58,843 nt of DNA from an uncultured Bacillota bacterium. Its GTDB lineage: Bacteria; Bacillota; Dehalobacteriia; UBA4068; UBA4997. Location of the stretch: contig CAQWMM010000008.1 in NCBI GenBank assembly GCA_948907985.1, positions 1 to 58,843 of the forward strand. Reading direction: 5' to 3'. The stretch's first letter is position 1. Each line of letters opens with the position of its first letter. Shown here piece by piece: positions 47,806-57,089 of the stretch. Position numbers and translations under genes: made by a program. The notes below the pieces were generated by a model. The model searched no databases. It saw only the letters and a program-made list of their open reading frames with translations, and was not told the origin of the DNA.

Positions 47806-49896
47806 TTATAAGGCGCTGCGCATAAAGCGGCGGCGGATTTCAGCGTCGGTGATTTTGAAAAAGGTGGGGCGGCCATGCGGACAGGTTTGGGGTTGATCGC
47901 ACTCCGCCAGGTTGTGGAGCAGCCAGGATATTTCCTGGCCGTTCAGATGTTCTTTGGCCTTGACGGCGCTTTTGCAGGCCTTGGTGAAAAGCTCCTGCTG
48001 GCTTAGGGCGGCAATATCCAGAGTCTGCTCGTCGGCGCTGCCCAGCATTAGTTCAAAAATGTCCAGGAAGAAACCTTTAATATCATTGTCATAAATATTG
48101 GATTTGCGTTGGTGGCCGCTCTCGACGCCGCGCACATACCAAAGCGGCACCGCGCGGATGACAAAGCTGCTGCCGCCGAAATGCTCCAGCACAAAACCGC
48201 AATCGGCCAGACGGTTGATGTTGTTCAGCAAAAGTTCCGTCTGCAAGTCGCCTATGTCAAGCGTAACCGGCGCGGCCAGCTGGGAACTTTCCCGGCAGTC
48301 CAGCGCATAGGCCAGCGAGAACTCTTCATATAAAATACGTTCGTGGGCGGCGTGCTGGTCGATGATATATAAATCTTCGCCCAGAGCGGCAATGATATAG
48401 GAATTGTTAAGCTGGCCGAGCGGTTTTAAGGCCAAAAACAGGTTATCTGCCGCCGGATTGCCGCCAAAAAGGCTGGGCTGCTCTATTTGTTCCGTCTGTT
48501 CCGTCTGCTCCGTCGGATTGTCCAGATAGGTTACGCCGAAGTTTTCCGCCAGCCATTCGCCGTCGTCCCGTTTGTATTCAACTTTGGAACCGGGGGCGTT
48601 AGCCATCAGGTTTTGGAAAAGCCGGGCGGCAAAATCCGGCTCGTCTTTCTGCTGTTGGCTTAACAGGCCGGTAAGTTCCGCGCCGGACATTTCCTTAAAG
48701 TTTGGCGCAGTCTGTTCCGCTTTGGGTATTGGCCGCAAATCCAGGCCACCCAGCGAAAGACCGGGCTCGGCGGCTCTTTTTACCGGGTTGTTCAAATTAA
48801 GCTTATCGTTTGCGTTGCTCATAAAATCCCTCAATAAATTGATATTTTCCGCTGGGTTTATTTCCGGTTCCGGATCTGCCGGCAGGTTGTTTGCGGTGGG
48901 CATCAGCGCCTGGCGCAGGGCCGGCAGCACCGCGTCGTGGATTTCGGCCAGGCGTTTAAAACGGATTTCCGTTTTGGCCGGATGGACGTTTACGTCAACG
49001 CTGTCCGGCGGTACCTGCAAATGCAGAATCACCAGCGGGTAACGTTTTTCCGGCATCAGACTGCGATAAGCGTCGTCTACAACGCCGTTCAGCTCCGGGC
49101 TTTTAATCAGACGTCCGTTAACGAAAAAGTGATAATAACGGCGGGAAGAGCGGGCAAAGGGCGGCATGGAGGCAAAACCGCTGACGCTGGTCGCGGCGTT
49201 TTGCAGTTGAACCGGCTTCAGCTCGGTCAGCACCTGCGAACCATAAACCGCCAGTACCGCTTTAGCCGGATTGCCGCCGCCGGGCGAACGCAAAACCTGA
49301 CGGCCGTCAATTTGCAGGCTGAAAGCAATGTCCGGTCTGGCCAGAATAAAATCTCCCACCAGCTTACTGACGGCCCCGGTTTCGGTGGCGTAGGATTTTA
49401 AGAATTTTTTGCGCGCCGGCGTGTTATAAAACAAATCCCGCACGATAACCCGCGTACCTTTGGCCAGAGCGGCCTCCTGCGGGGAAGAAACCTCGCCCTC
49501 CGCCGCCCTCACCTGCCAGGCGCAGTCGTCGTTGGGGGCGCAGCTGGTGATTTCCACCCGGCTGACAGCAGCAATGGAGGGCAGGGCCTCGCCGCGAAAA
49601 CCCAGCGTCAGCACCGCGTCCAGGTCGGCGGCGCAGGAAAGTTTGCTGGTGGCGTGCCGGCCAAAGGCCAGGGGCAGGTCCACTGGCAAAATGCCGCGGC
49701 CATTATCAATAACCCAAATTTCGCCGATCTGGTTGAGTTCTTCGTCAGCCAGAAGACGTACCTCAACGCGGCTGGCGGCGGCGTCAATAGAGTTTTCAAT
49801 CAGCTCTTTAACGACGGATACCGGGCGCTCTACCACCTCGCCGGCGGCAATTTGGCTGGCCGTCAGGCTGTCCAGCTGTTTAATAAGTCCCTGCAT
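47806..49896 (-). CDS. mutL: DNA mismatch repair protein MutL
   Basis: 696 residues. GHKL ATPase domain (AAGEVVERPVSVVKELIENS, DNGRGI, GFRGEALPSI) and a C-terminal endonuclease domain with the metal motif DQHAAHERILYEE, ACKSAVKAKEHL and CPHGRPT, so it is the nicking type found outside E. coli. The ATG overlaps the mutS stop (TGATG) and has GGAGG 10 bases upstream. A low-complexity linker lies at about 345-440. Confidence 0.96.
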   Translation of the reverse strand: MQGLIKQLDSLTASQIAAGEVVERPVSVVKELIENSIDAAASRVEVRLLADEELNQIGEIWVIDNGRGILPVDLPLAFGRHATSKLSCAADLDAVLTLGFRGEALPSIAAVSRVEITSCAPNDDCAWQVRAAEGEVSSPQEAALAKGTRVIVRDLFYNTPARKKFLKSYATETGAVSKLVGDFILARPDIAFSLQIDGRQVLRSPGGGNPAKAVLAVYGSQVLTELKPVQLQNAATSVSGFASMPPFARSSRRYYHFFVNGRLIKSPELNGVVDDAYRSLMPEKRYPLVILHLQVPPDSVDVNVHPAKTEIRFKRLAEIHDAVLPALRQALMPTANNLPADPEPEINPAENINLLRDFMSNANDKLNLNNPVKRAAEPGLSLGGLDLRPIPKAEQTAPNFKEMSGAELTGLLSQQQKDEPDFAARLFQNLMANAPGSKVEYKRDDGEWLAENFGVTYLDNPTEQTEQTEQIEQPSLFGGNPAADNLFLALKPLGQLNNSYIIAALGEDLYIIDQHAAHERILYEEFSLAYALDCRESSQLAAPVTLDIGDLQTELLLNNINRLADCGFVLEHFGGSSFVIRAVPLWYVRGVESGHQRKSNIYDNDIKGFFLDIFELMLGSADEQTLDIAALSQQELFTKACKSAVKAKEHLNGQEISWLLHNLAECDQPQTCPHGRPTFFKITDAEIRRRFMRSAL

Positions 49897-52586
49897 CAAT
49901 TTTCATCCTCCGTTTGCTGTAATTTCTGCTGCCACTTTTCAATGTAGAGCAGCGCCTCCACCGGCCGCAGGTTGGCCAGCTGCAAGCCTTGGATTTCTTT
50001 TTGGATTTCCTGTAAGGCTGGCGGGGCCGCAGCCTGCGCCGGCTTGGGCTTTTCGGCAAGTCTGCCGCTGATCTGCGCTCTAGGGGCGTCTTTGTTTTCC
50101 AGCTGGTGCAGGATTTCGTTGGCGCGGTCGATTACTGCCGGCGGCAGACCGGCCAGTTTGGCAACGTGTACGCCGTAGCTTTTATCAGTGCCGCCGGGGA
50201 TGATCTTGCGCAGGAATACCACGTCGTTTCCCTTATCGCGTACCTGAACTGAAAAGTTTTTCACTTGCGGATAATGGCTGGCCAGTTCAATGAGTTCATG
50301 ATAATGGGTGGCGAACAGGGTTTTGGGCGAGTTCTCCGGCCGCAGCAGATATTCGGAAACCGCCCAGGCGATGCTCAAACCGTCATAGGTGCTGGTGCCG
50401 CGGCCAATTTCGTCCAGAATTACCAGGCTTTGCCGGGTGGCGCTGCGCAGAATGTTAGAGGTTTCGCTCATCTCGACCATAAAAGTGCTTTGGCCGGCGG
50501 TCAGGTCGTCGCTGGCGCCGACGCGGGTAAAAATCCGGTCAATCCGGCCAATATGGGCGGCCTCGGCGGGGATAAAGCTGCCGCAGCGCGCCAGAATCAC
50601 GGCGAGCGCCACCTGACGCATATAAGTTGATTTGCCCGCCATGTTGGGGCCGGTAATCAGCGCGAAACGCTGGTCATCACCTTGCAGGTCGGTATCGTTG
50701 GGAATATAGTTTTCCCGGCCAATGGCCAGTTCCACCATCGGGTGGCGCGCGCCGTACAAAATCAGACAGTCGCTGTCGTCAACCTGGGGGCGGGTATAGG
50801 CGTTATCCTCCGCCAGCCTGGCCAGACCGCTTAAACAGTCCAGAGTGGCCACGCATTTGGCCGTGTGTTGAATCCGGGCGGTTTGGTTGACGATTTCCTG
50901 GCGCAGTTCGGCAAAAAGCTGCTGCTCCAGGGCCTGCAAACGGCTGGCGGCGTTTAACAGCCTGTCTTCCAGTTCTTTTAACTCGTTGGTGATAAAACGC
51001 TCGCAGTTTACCAGCGTTTGGCGGCGGATATAGTCTGCCGGGGCCAAATTGGCGCTGGATTTACGGATTTCGATATAATAGCCGAAAACCTTGTTGAAGC
51101 AGATACGCAGGGCCTTAATACCGGTGCGCTCCCGCTCTTTGGCCTCCATTTCCAGAATCATATCGGCCCCCTGGGTTTGCAGGCGGCGCAGTTCGTCAAT
51201 TTCGGCGTTGCAGCCGGGCTTGATGATTTTATCGGCGTCTTTGTCTTTTTTGGCCGGTTTGGCAGTCTCGACAGCCGCGCCGCCGTCCAGTTCGGCGGGG
51301 TCAAACAGTGTTTCGTCAATCCGGGCGCAGACGTCGGCCAGCGTGTCAAAATGCTGGTACAGCTGGCGAAAAATATCGGCGGAAAGCGCGACCATGGTTT
51401 GGGCCAGACGGGGCAGACGGACAAAAGAATGTTTCAGGGCCAGAATATCTCGCGGCGAGGCGTTGCCGTAAACCACGCGGCTGATCAAACGCTCCAGGTC
51501 GGCGATATTTTTCAGCGCAGCGCGCATTTCTTCCTGCAAAAGGGGCTTGGCCAAAAGCTCTTCGATGCCGTCCAGGCGCATATTGATCATAGCGCTGTCG
51601 AGCAGGGGCTTTTCCAGCCAAAGCTTAAGCAGCCGGGAGCCGAGCGCGGTTTGGCATTTATCACAGACGGCGTAAAGAGAGGCGGCCTTTTTGCCGTCGC
51701 GGGCGGAGGCTGTCAGTTCTAAATTGCGCCGGGTGTTAGCGTCTAAAATTAAATAGTTGTCAATATTTTGTACTTGCAGACTGTTGATATAGGCCAACTC
51801 CCGTTTTTGCGTCAGCTGGCAGAAGTAGAGCAGGGCGGCGGCGGCCTGTACCGCGCCGGGCAAGTCGGCCAGGCCGACGGATTGCAGCGAAGCCAGCTTA
51901 AAATGGGTTAAAAGCAGGGTTTCGGCGTTTTGCCGCACAAAAATTTCATCTTTGGCGGCAGAGATTACCACGCTGCTGTGCCGGTTCCAGGCGTGGGCGG
52001 CAAAATAGGCCTCGTTAAGCAGCGCCTTGGGCAGGATACATTCCTTGGGATCAATGGCGGCCAATTCATCGCTGACGCGCCCCAGGGCGTTTTCGCCCAC
52101 CGTCTGCGCCGCGTAAAATTCGCCGGTGGAAATATCCGTCCAGGCCAGCCCATAGCCCTGCGCCAGCGGGAAAACTGCCGCCAGGTAATTGGCGCCGTCC
52201 TCTTTTAACAGGCTGCCGTCCACCAGCGTACCGGGAGTGATAACCCGGATAACCTCGCGGCGCACCAGCCCCTTGGCCTGTTTGGGGTCTTCCGTTTGTT
52301 CGCAGATCGCCACTTTAAATCCCTGCTCAATCAGCTTGGCAATGTAAACGTCGGCGGCGTGATAGGGTACGCCGCACATCGGCATGGCGTTTTCGTCCTT
52401 GCCGCGCGAGTTGCGCGCAGTCAGGGTGATGTTCAGCGCCTTGGAGGCCACCAGCGCATCGTCGCCAAACATTTCATAAAAATCGCCCATCCGATAAAAA
52501 AGCAGACAATCCTGATAATCCTTTTTGATAGCGGCATATTGCGCCTGCATGGGGGTAGGCGCGGGGGTGTTGTTAAGTTCTTTCAA
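49896..52586 (-). CDS. mutS: DNA mismatch recognition protein MutS
   Basis: 896 residues from the TTG at 52586 (6 bases after GGGAG); a further TTG at 52607 lacks a site. Mismatch-binding motif GDFYEMF near residue 40, Walker A GPNMAGKST, Walker B region LVILDEIGRGTSTYDG. A lysine-rich insertion (AKPAKKDKDADKI) lies in the lever region near 440-460. It is first gene of mutS-mutL-miaA-hfq-lnt-ynbB. Confidence 0.96.
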   Translation of the reverse strand: MKELNNTPAPTPMQAQYAAIKKDYQDCLLFYRMGDFYEMFGDDALVASKALNITLTARNSRGKDENAMPMCGVPYHAADVYIAKLIEQGFKVAICEQTEDPKQAKGLVRREVIRVITPGTLVDGSLLKEDGANYLAAVFPLAQGYGLAWTDISTGEFYAAQTVGENALGRVSDELAAIDPKECILPKALLNEAYFAAHAWNRHSSVVISAAKDEIFVRQNAETLLLTHFKLASLQSVGLADLPGAVQAAAALLYFCQLTQKRELAYINSLQVQNIDNYLILDANTRRNLELTASARDGKKAASLYAVCDKCQTALGSRLLKLWLEKPLLDSAMINMRLDGIEELLAKPLLQEEMRAALKNIADLERLISRVVYGNASPRDILALKHSFVRLPRLAQTMVALSADIFRQLYQHFDTLADVCARIDETLFDPAELDGGAAVETAKPAKKDKDADKIIKPGCNAEIDELRRLQTQGADMILEMEAKERERTGIKALRICFNKVFGYYIEIRKSSANLAPADYIRRQTLVNCERFITNELKELEDRLLNAASRLQALEQQLFAELRQEIVNQTARIQHTAKCVATLDCLSGLARLAEDNAYTRPQVDDSDCLILYGARHPMVELAIGRENYIPNDTDLQGDDQRFALITGPNMAGKSTYMRQVALAVILARCGSFIPAEAAHIGRIDRIFTRVGASDDLTAGQSTFMVEMSETSNILRSATRQSLVILDEIGRGTSTYDGLSIAWAVSEYLLRPENSPKTLFATHYHELIELASHYPQVKNFSVQVRDKGNDVVFLRKIIPGGTDKSYGVHVAKLAGLPPAVIDRANEILHQLENKDAPRAQISGRLAEKPKPAQAAAPPALQEIQKEIQGLQLANLRPVEALLYIEKWQQKLQQTEDEN

Positions 52587-52615
52587 TATTTTCTCCCAAA
52601 TTTGCAAAAAATAGA

Positions 52616-52644
52616 TTGTGTTTTTTCATTTAAAAAGCTATAAT
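52616..52644 (+). promoter_or_regulatory. Promoter of the ttcA-like gene
   Basis: TTGTGT (52616-52621), a 17-base spacer and TATAAT (52639-52644), in the divergent gap after mutS. Confidence 0.65.
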
Positions 52645-52709
52645 TAATATTTAATTCGGCAATTTAATTAAATATCCTGCCTTAAAATTTGCGAAAGAGG
52701 TGTATTATA

Positions 52710-53441
52710 TTGAGTGCGGCAGAAAAGAAGATTATGAAGTATTTCCGCCGGGCGGTGATCGACTATGACTTGCTGGGCAGCGCGGACGGCGTGCTGGTGG
52801 GGCTTTCCGGCGGCAAAGACAGCCTGACGCTGCTTTGTATGCTGAAACTGTTTTTGCGCAGCTCCAAATATAAATATGAGCTGGCGGCCGGTTATGTGGA
52901 TTTGGGCCTGGGCGCGGATATTGGCCCGCTGCGGGATTTTTGCCGGCAGCTGGAAGTGCCTCTGCTGGTGGAAAAAACCTCGATCAGTCAGATTGTGTTT
53001 GATTACCGCCAGGAGCAGAACCCCTGTTCGCTGTGCGCCAATATGCGGCGGGGGGCGCTGAACAGCCTGGCGGTGCGCACGGGCTTTGCCAAGGTTGCTT
53101 TGGGGCATCATCTGGACGACGTGGCGGAAACGGTGCTGTTGAATATGTGTTTCAACGCCCGGGTGGATTGCTTTAAACCCAAAACCTGGCTTTCCGGACG
53201 GCAGATTACGGTTATCCGTCCGCTGGTTTATGTAGACGAGCGCACTATCGCCACCTACGCCCGCCAACAGACCCTGCCGGTGATTAACAGCTGCTGCCCG
53301 GCCAACGGCCGCACCAAACGGCAGGATATGAAAGAAACCCTGCAACAAATACAGGGTTTCGCGCCGATTGCTAAAAACCGGATTTTGGCGGCGCTGCAAA
53401 ATCTGGAGGGTAACGAGTGGCACACCATGTTAAAAAGATAA
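52710..53441 (+). CDS. PP-loop tRNA-thiolation protein, TtcA-like
   Basis: 243 residues from the TTG at 52710, 9 bases after AGAGG. PP-loop SGGKDSLTLL, the TtcA-type CxxC (PCSLCANMRRGALN) and GHHLDDVAETVLLNM are present. A Cys-Cys pair (NSCCPANGRTKRQ) may supply the third cluster ligand. TtcA uses a [4Fe-4S] cluster to make 2-thiocytidine at position 32 of tRNA. A different tRNA sulfuration target in this subfamily is possible. Confidence 0.82.
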   Translation: MSAAEKKIMKYFRRAVIDYDLLGSADGVLVGLSGGKDSLTLLCMLKLFLRSSKYKYELAAGYVDLGLGADIGPLRDFCRQLEVPLLVEKTSISQIVFDYRQEQNPCSLCANMRRGALNSLAVRTGFAKVALGHHLDDVAETVLLNMCFNARVDCFKPKTWLSGRQITVIRPLVYVDERTIATYARQQTLPVINSCCPANGRTKRQDMKETLQQIQGFAPIAKNRILAALQNLEGNEWHTMLKR

Positions 53442-53454
53442 AAAAACCGGGTTT

Positions 53455-55218
53455 TCAGTCTTCCTCGCAGGGGGCCAGTTCCCGCGGCTGAACATAGATT
53501 GTCTGCTGTTCAAAGTAAATAACCATGCCGGGCCGCGCGCCGTTGGGCTTTTTAACGTTATGCGCTTCGGTGTAATCCACCGCCACTTTGTCGGCCTGGC
53601 GGGCCTGGCTGTGAAAGGCGGCCAGCGCGGCGGCCTCCCGCAGGGCGGTTTCGCTGATTTCCCGCCCCTCCGGGCATTGCAGAATAACGTGGCTGCCGGG
53701 GATCTTCTGGGTATGCAGCCAAATGTCGTGGGGCTGGGCAATTTTGGTGGTCAGACGGTCATTCTGGCGGTTGTTGCGCCCCAAAAGCAGGCCGAAACCG
53801 TCCGAAGTCTGATAGCGGCGGGGCTGGCTGGCGGCGGCTTTATCGGTCTTGGAGCGGGCCGGAGCCTGCCGCAGATAGCCGGCGCTTTGCAGCTCCTGGC
53901 CCAGCGCCTGCAAATCGGCCAGGTTCTCCGCTTCGGCCAGGGCGGCTTGCAGACTTTGTAGATAGTCGTACTCGCCGCGGTTGATTTGCAGTTGTTTGCT
54001 GATTTGTTTTTCGGCATTTTTCGCCTTGTTGTAGCGGTGAAAATAGCGTTTGGCGTTATCGGCGGCGGAAAGTTCGGGCCGCAGGCTGATCGTTATAAGC
54101 TGGTCGGGATCGTAAAAGCTGGGCAGTTCGGCCTGCTTTTGGCCCGGCTTTAACAGGTGCAGGTAGGCTGTCAGCAGTTCGCCGGCGTTTTTGTATTTTT
54201 CGGCGTCGCCGGCGGCGCGGAGATCATCCTCCTGTAGTTTGAGCTTTTTGCGCAGGCGTTGTTCCTCTTTAGCCAGCAGTTTGGCCAGACGGTTGTGTTC
54301 GGCGCTGAAAGCCTGCTGCTGGCGGCGGCTTTGGTAAAAACAGTCCAGCGCGCCGCAAAAGCTGTCTGTGGGTTGCTGGCGGCAGTCTGCCGATTGCAGG
54401 GGCAGGGGATAAAAGCCGGTGTAATGGCTGGCGCGGCCCCCCTCGGGGCTGAGCAGCACCGGCTGAAAACTGCCGGACGTCAAAATATGTTTAAGGTGTT
54501 GCAGCTGTTGATAAAGGCGGCTGATTTCGTATTCGCCCAGTTGTTCGCTGCTGGAATAGTCCGCCAGGCCGGCGCGGCAGCAGATTTCGACTGCCAGCTG
54601 GGTGGAAAACCCAGCCAGCGCGCTTTGCAGCAGCCGGGCCGGCGGCTGGCTTAAATCGCCGGCCAGCAGCGCCGCCGCCAACTCCTCTTCGTCAAGCTGC
54701 CGCCAGTTGGCCAGAGCGCTGGCCGGGGGCGCGATATAGGCTGCGCCGGGCAGAACTTCGCGGTGGCGGGAAACATTGTGCGAGTAGCGCCGGGCGGCGT
54801 CGATAATCAGATTGGAGTCGGCGTCTAGCAGCAGCAGATTGCTGTGTTTGCCCATAATTTCCAATATTAGAGCGCGCCGGGTGGGCGTGCCGATTTCATC
54901 GTGCGCGGCAAAATCCAGGCGCACAACGCGCTCGTTGGGGGGCTGCTCCAGGCGGAGCAGGCGGGCGTTTTCCAGATGTTTGCGCAGCACCATACAAAAC
55001 AGGGGCGGCTTGGCGGGATTATCGGCGTTATATTCCGTTAGCTGCAAGCGGCCGTCCTGCGGATTGGCGCTAAGCAGCAGTTTATATTGTTGGCCGTCGC
55101 CGTAAAGCCGCAGCAGCACCGTATATTTGTCCGGCTGGTAAATTTTCGTCAGCTTGGCGTTCTGCAAAATCTGACATTCCTTGACCGAGGCGGCCAGGCA
55201 GATGTTATCAAAAGGCAT
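53455..55218 (-). CDS. rqcH: Rqc2 homologue RqcH (NFACT family, formerly fibronectin-binding protein)
   Basis: 587 residues. NFACT-N with the DR-type motif MGKHSNLLLLDADSNLIIDAARR, a helix-hairpin-helix middle, a long coiled-coil (about 300-420) and the NFACT-R end (LLGRNNRQNDRLTTKIAQPHDIWLH, IPGSHVIL). RqcH recruits tRNA-Ala to stalled 50S subunits and adds alanine tails. AAGGAGAAAAA precedes the ATG. Confidence 0.93.
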   Translation of the reverse strand: MPFDNICLAASVKECQILQNAKLTKIYQPDKYTVLLRLYGDGQQYKLLLSANPQDGRLQLTEYNADNPAKPPLFCMVLRKHLENARLLRLEQPPNERVVRLDFAAHDEIGTPTRRALILEIMGKHSNLLLLDADSNLIIDAARRYSHNVSRHREVLPGAAYIAPPASALANWRQLDEEELAAALLAGDLSQPPARLLQSALAGFSTQLAVEICCRAGLADYSSSEQLGEYEISRLYQQLQHLKHILTSGSFQPVLLSPEGGRASHYTGFYPLPLQSADCRQQPTDSFCGALDCFYQSRRQQQAFSAEHNRLAKLLAKEEQRLRKKLKLQEDDLRAAGDAEKYKNAGELLTAYLHLLKPGQKQAELPSFYDPDQLITISLRPELSAADNAKRYFHRYNKAKNAEKQISKQLQINRGEYDYLQSLQAALAEAENLADLQALGQELQSAGYLRQAPARSKTDKAAASQPRRYQTSDGFGLLLGRNNRQNDRLTTKIAQPHDIWLHTQKIPGSHVILQCPEGREISETALREAAALAAFHSQARQADKVAVDYTEAHNVKKPNGARPGMVIYFEQQTIYVQPRELAPCEED

Positions 55219-55252
55219 TTTTAGTTTTTCTCCTTGCTGTAATATATTCTAT

Positions 55253-55281
55253 ATAATACATCTTCCGCCGGCTAATTACAA
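55253..55281 (-). promoter_or_regulatory. Promoter of rqcH
   Basis: Minus strand TTGTAA (55281-55276), a 17-base spacer and TATTAT (55258-55253). Confidence 0.65.
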
Positions 55282-55374
55282 GTTGATAATTAGAAGTTTG
55301 CTGCTGAAATTTTAATTTTATTAGCTAATAAGCAGGATTTATGGAAAAATATATAGAATATTTTAAGAATATTA

Positions 55375-55396
55375 TTGTGATGATAAATAATCACAA
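55375..55396 (+). promoter_or_regulatory. Inverted repeat before yicC
   Basis: TTGTGAT (55375-55381) and ATCACAA (55390-55396) with an 8-base centre, ending 7 bases before the ribosome binding site. It could be an operator or a leader hairpin. Confidence 0.45.
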
Positions 55397-55417
55397 AGGC
55401 TAAAAGGGGTGGGGCAG

Positions 55418-56317
55418 GTGCTCAAAAGTATGACCAGCTTTGGCCGCGGCGTGGCAGCCGGGGAAAATTATAAGCTGACTGTGGAGTTAAAATCCGTAAA
55501 CAACCGTTATTTGGAGGTTGTGCCGCATACCCCAAGAACGCTGCTTTTTCTGGAGCCGGTGATTCGCGCCAGAGTTGCAGCGGCGGCGGCGCGCGGCAAA
55601 GTCGACGTTTTTGTGCAGCTGGAAAATATTGGTGAGCAGACGCCTAAATTGTGTACGGACAAGGCGCTGGCGGCGGCTTATTTGCAGGCGGCGCAGGAGT
55701 TGGCGGAATCCCTGCGGCAGCCGCTTTTGGTTAAGCTGACCCTGCGCAATCTGGTGGCGATGCCGGGGCTGATTACCCTGGCCCCGCAGATCGAAACCAC
55801 CGACGCGCAGCAGGCGGAACTTACCGAGGTGTTGGGCCGGGCTATGGATGAGGCTTTGGCCGCTTTTACGGCCATGCGCGAGTTGGAGGGCGGCCGCCTG
55901 CAAGCGGATTTATTGATGCGGGCCGGTCTGGTTAAAGATATTGTGGCGCGGATTGACAGGCTGGCCGACGGTGTGGCGGCGGATTATCAGACCAAACTGT
56001 TGGCGCGGATTGAGGAACTTCTGCCGGACAATGTGCCGCTGGACGAGGCGCGTCTGGCTAACGAGGTGGCCTATTTTGCCGACCGGGCCTGTATTAATGA
56101 AGAACTGGTGCGCTTAAACAGCCACCTTTTGCAGCTGGAAAATCTGTTGCAGACGGCGGAGCCGGTTGGCCGCAAGCTGGATTTTCTGTTGCAGGAAACC
56201 AACCGGGAAATTAACACCATTGGTTCTAAGGCAAATTGCCTGCCGATTAACCAGCTGGTGATTGAGGCCAAAAGCGAGTTGGAAAAAATTCGTGAACAAA
56301 TCCAAAATCTGGAATAA
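55418..56317 (+). CDS. yicC: YicC family endoribonuclease
   Basis: 299 residues from a GTG at 55418 (MLKSMTSFGRG), 9 bases after AAAGGGG; a GTG at 55409 lies next to that site. The family N-terminus SMTSFGRG and the C-terminus (RKLDFLLQETNREINTIGSKANCLPI, then VIEAKSELEKIREQIQNLE) are diagnostic. YicC proteins are recently recognised RNases. It leads the remA-gmk-rpoZ-coaBC group as in other Bacillota. Confidence 0.93.
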   Translation: MLKSMTSFGRGVAAGENYKLTVELKSVNNRYLEVVPHTPRTLLFLEPVIRARVAAAAARGKVDVFVQLENIGEQTPKLCTDKALAAAYLQAAQELAESLRQPLLVKLTLRNLVAMPGLITLAPQIETTDAQQAELTEVLGRAMDEALAAFTAMRELEGGRLQADLLMRAGLVKDIVARIDRLADGVAADYQTKLLARIEELLPDNVPLDEARLANEVAYFADRACINEELVRLNSHLLQLENLLQTAEPVGRKLDFLLQETNREINTIGSKANCLPINQLVIEAKSELEKIREQIQNLE

Positions 56318-56334
56318 TTTTATTAGAAGTGTTT

Positions 56335-56390
56335 TATATAACAAAAATATTGGGGTATACTGTTTATAAAAAATATATTTTTGTTATATA
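56335..56390. repeat. 16-bp perfect AT-rich inverted repeat upstream of the mIHF gene
   Basis: The arms 56335-56350 (TATATAACAAAAATAT) and 56375-56390 are exact inverted copies around 24 bases. The second arm overlaps another AT-rich palindrome (TTTATAAAA...TTTTATAAA). No GC-rich terminator follows yicC, so this may be a promoter/operator region for the following gene. Confidence 0.6.
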
Positions 56391-56431
56391 TTTTATAAAA
56401 AAACCTTAAAAACAGGAAAGGTTGTTGTCTT

Positions 56432-56752
56432 ATGTCTATTCCACAACTAACAGCCGAACAGCGGGCAAGCGCGCTGCAAAAGGCACAGCAAACGCGCACG
56501 CAGCGTATGATTCTTCGGGAGGAACTGAAAACCGGGCGGATGAGTTTGGCCCAGCTTTTGGATCGCTCCGGGGAAGAGTTGATCGGCAAAATGCGGGTTA
56601 AGTATCTGCTGGAGAGTTTGCCCCAGGTTGGTAAAGTTACCGCCGCCAGGCTGATGGAAGAAATTGGTATTGACGAAACACGCCGCGTTCAGGGGTTGGG
56701 GAGCCGCCAGAAAGCGGAGTTGTTGGCCAGGTTTGCCGAGCAGCTGCAATAA
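56432..56752 (+). CDS. Integration host factor, actinobacterial (mIHF) type
   Basis: 106 residues. The helix-2-turn-helix DNA-binding core is clear: GKMRVKYLLESLPQVGKVTAARLMEEIGI followed by a short basic end (RVQGLGSRQKAELL) (given here in parts: KMRVKYLLESLPQVG, KVTAARLMEEIGI). This S13-like fold is known from mycobacterial IHF, which bends DNA with GC-rich target preference; it is unrelated to HU/IHF of Proteobacteria. It is inserted between yicC and remA. ATG preceded by ACAGGAAAGG. Confidence 0.88.
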   Translation: MSIPQLTAEQRASALQKAQQTRTQRMILREELKTGRMSLAQLLDRSGEELIGKMRVKYLLESLPQVGKVTAARLMEEIGIDETRRVQGLGSRQKAELLARFAEQLQ

Positions 56753-56816
56753 AAAATTTAGGGTAATAAAAAAGGGATCGGAAATTTGAAAAGAAAGTGG
56801 AAAGGGAGGGTTTGTT

Positions 56817-57089
56817 TTGACATCGTTAATTAATATCGGTTTTGGCAATATGGTGGCCGCAGATAAGGTGGTTGCTATCGTTAGCCCGGATTCTTCGCCG
56901 ATTAAGAGAATTATTCAGGAGGCCAGAGACAGCCAGGGCACGTTGATTGACGCTACCTATGGCCGGCGCACCAGGGCGGTTTTGGTTATGGACAGCGGGC
57001 ATATTGTACTTTCGCCGATTCAGCCGGAAACTATCTCGCACCGTTTTGTGGATGTTACTTTGGACGGTTCGGAGGCGGCTAATGGTTAA
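56817..57089 (+). CDS. remA: Biofilm regulator RemA (DUF370)
   Basis: 90 residues. Diagnostic sequence INIGFGNMVAADKVVAIVSP, SSPIKRIIQEARDSQGTLIDAT and YGRRTRAVLVMDSGHIVLSP. RemA binds DNA and in Bacillus activates matrix and osmoprotection genes. The TTG start follows GGGAGGG by 6 bases. It overlaps the gmk start by 8 bases. Confidence 0.95.
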   Translation: MTSLINIGFGNMVAADKVVAIVSPDSSPIKRIIQEARDSQGTLIDATYGRRTRAVLVMDSGHIVLSPIQPETISHRFVDVTLDGSEAANG

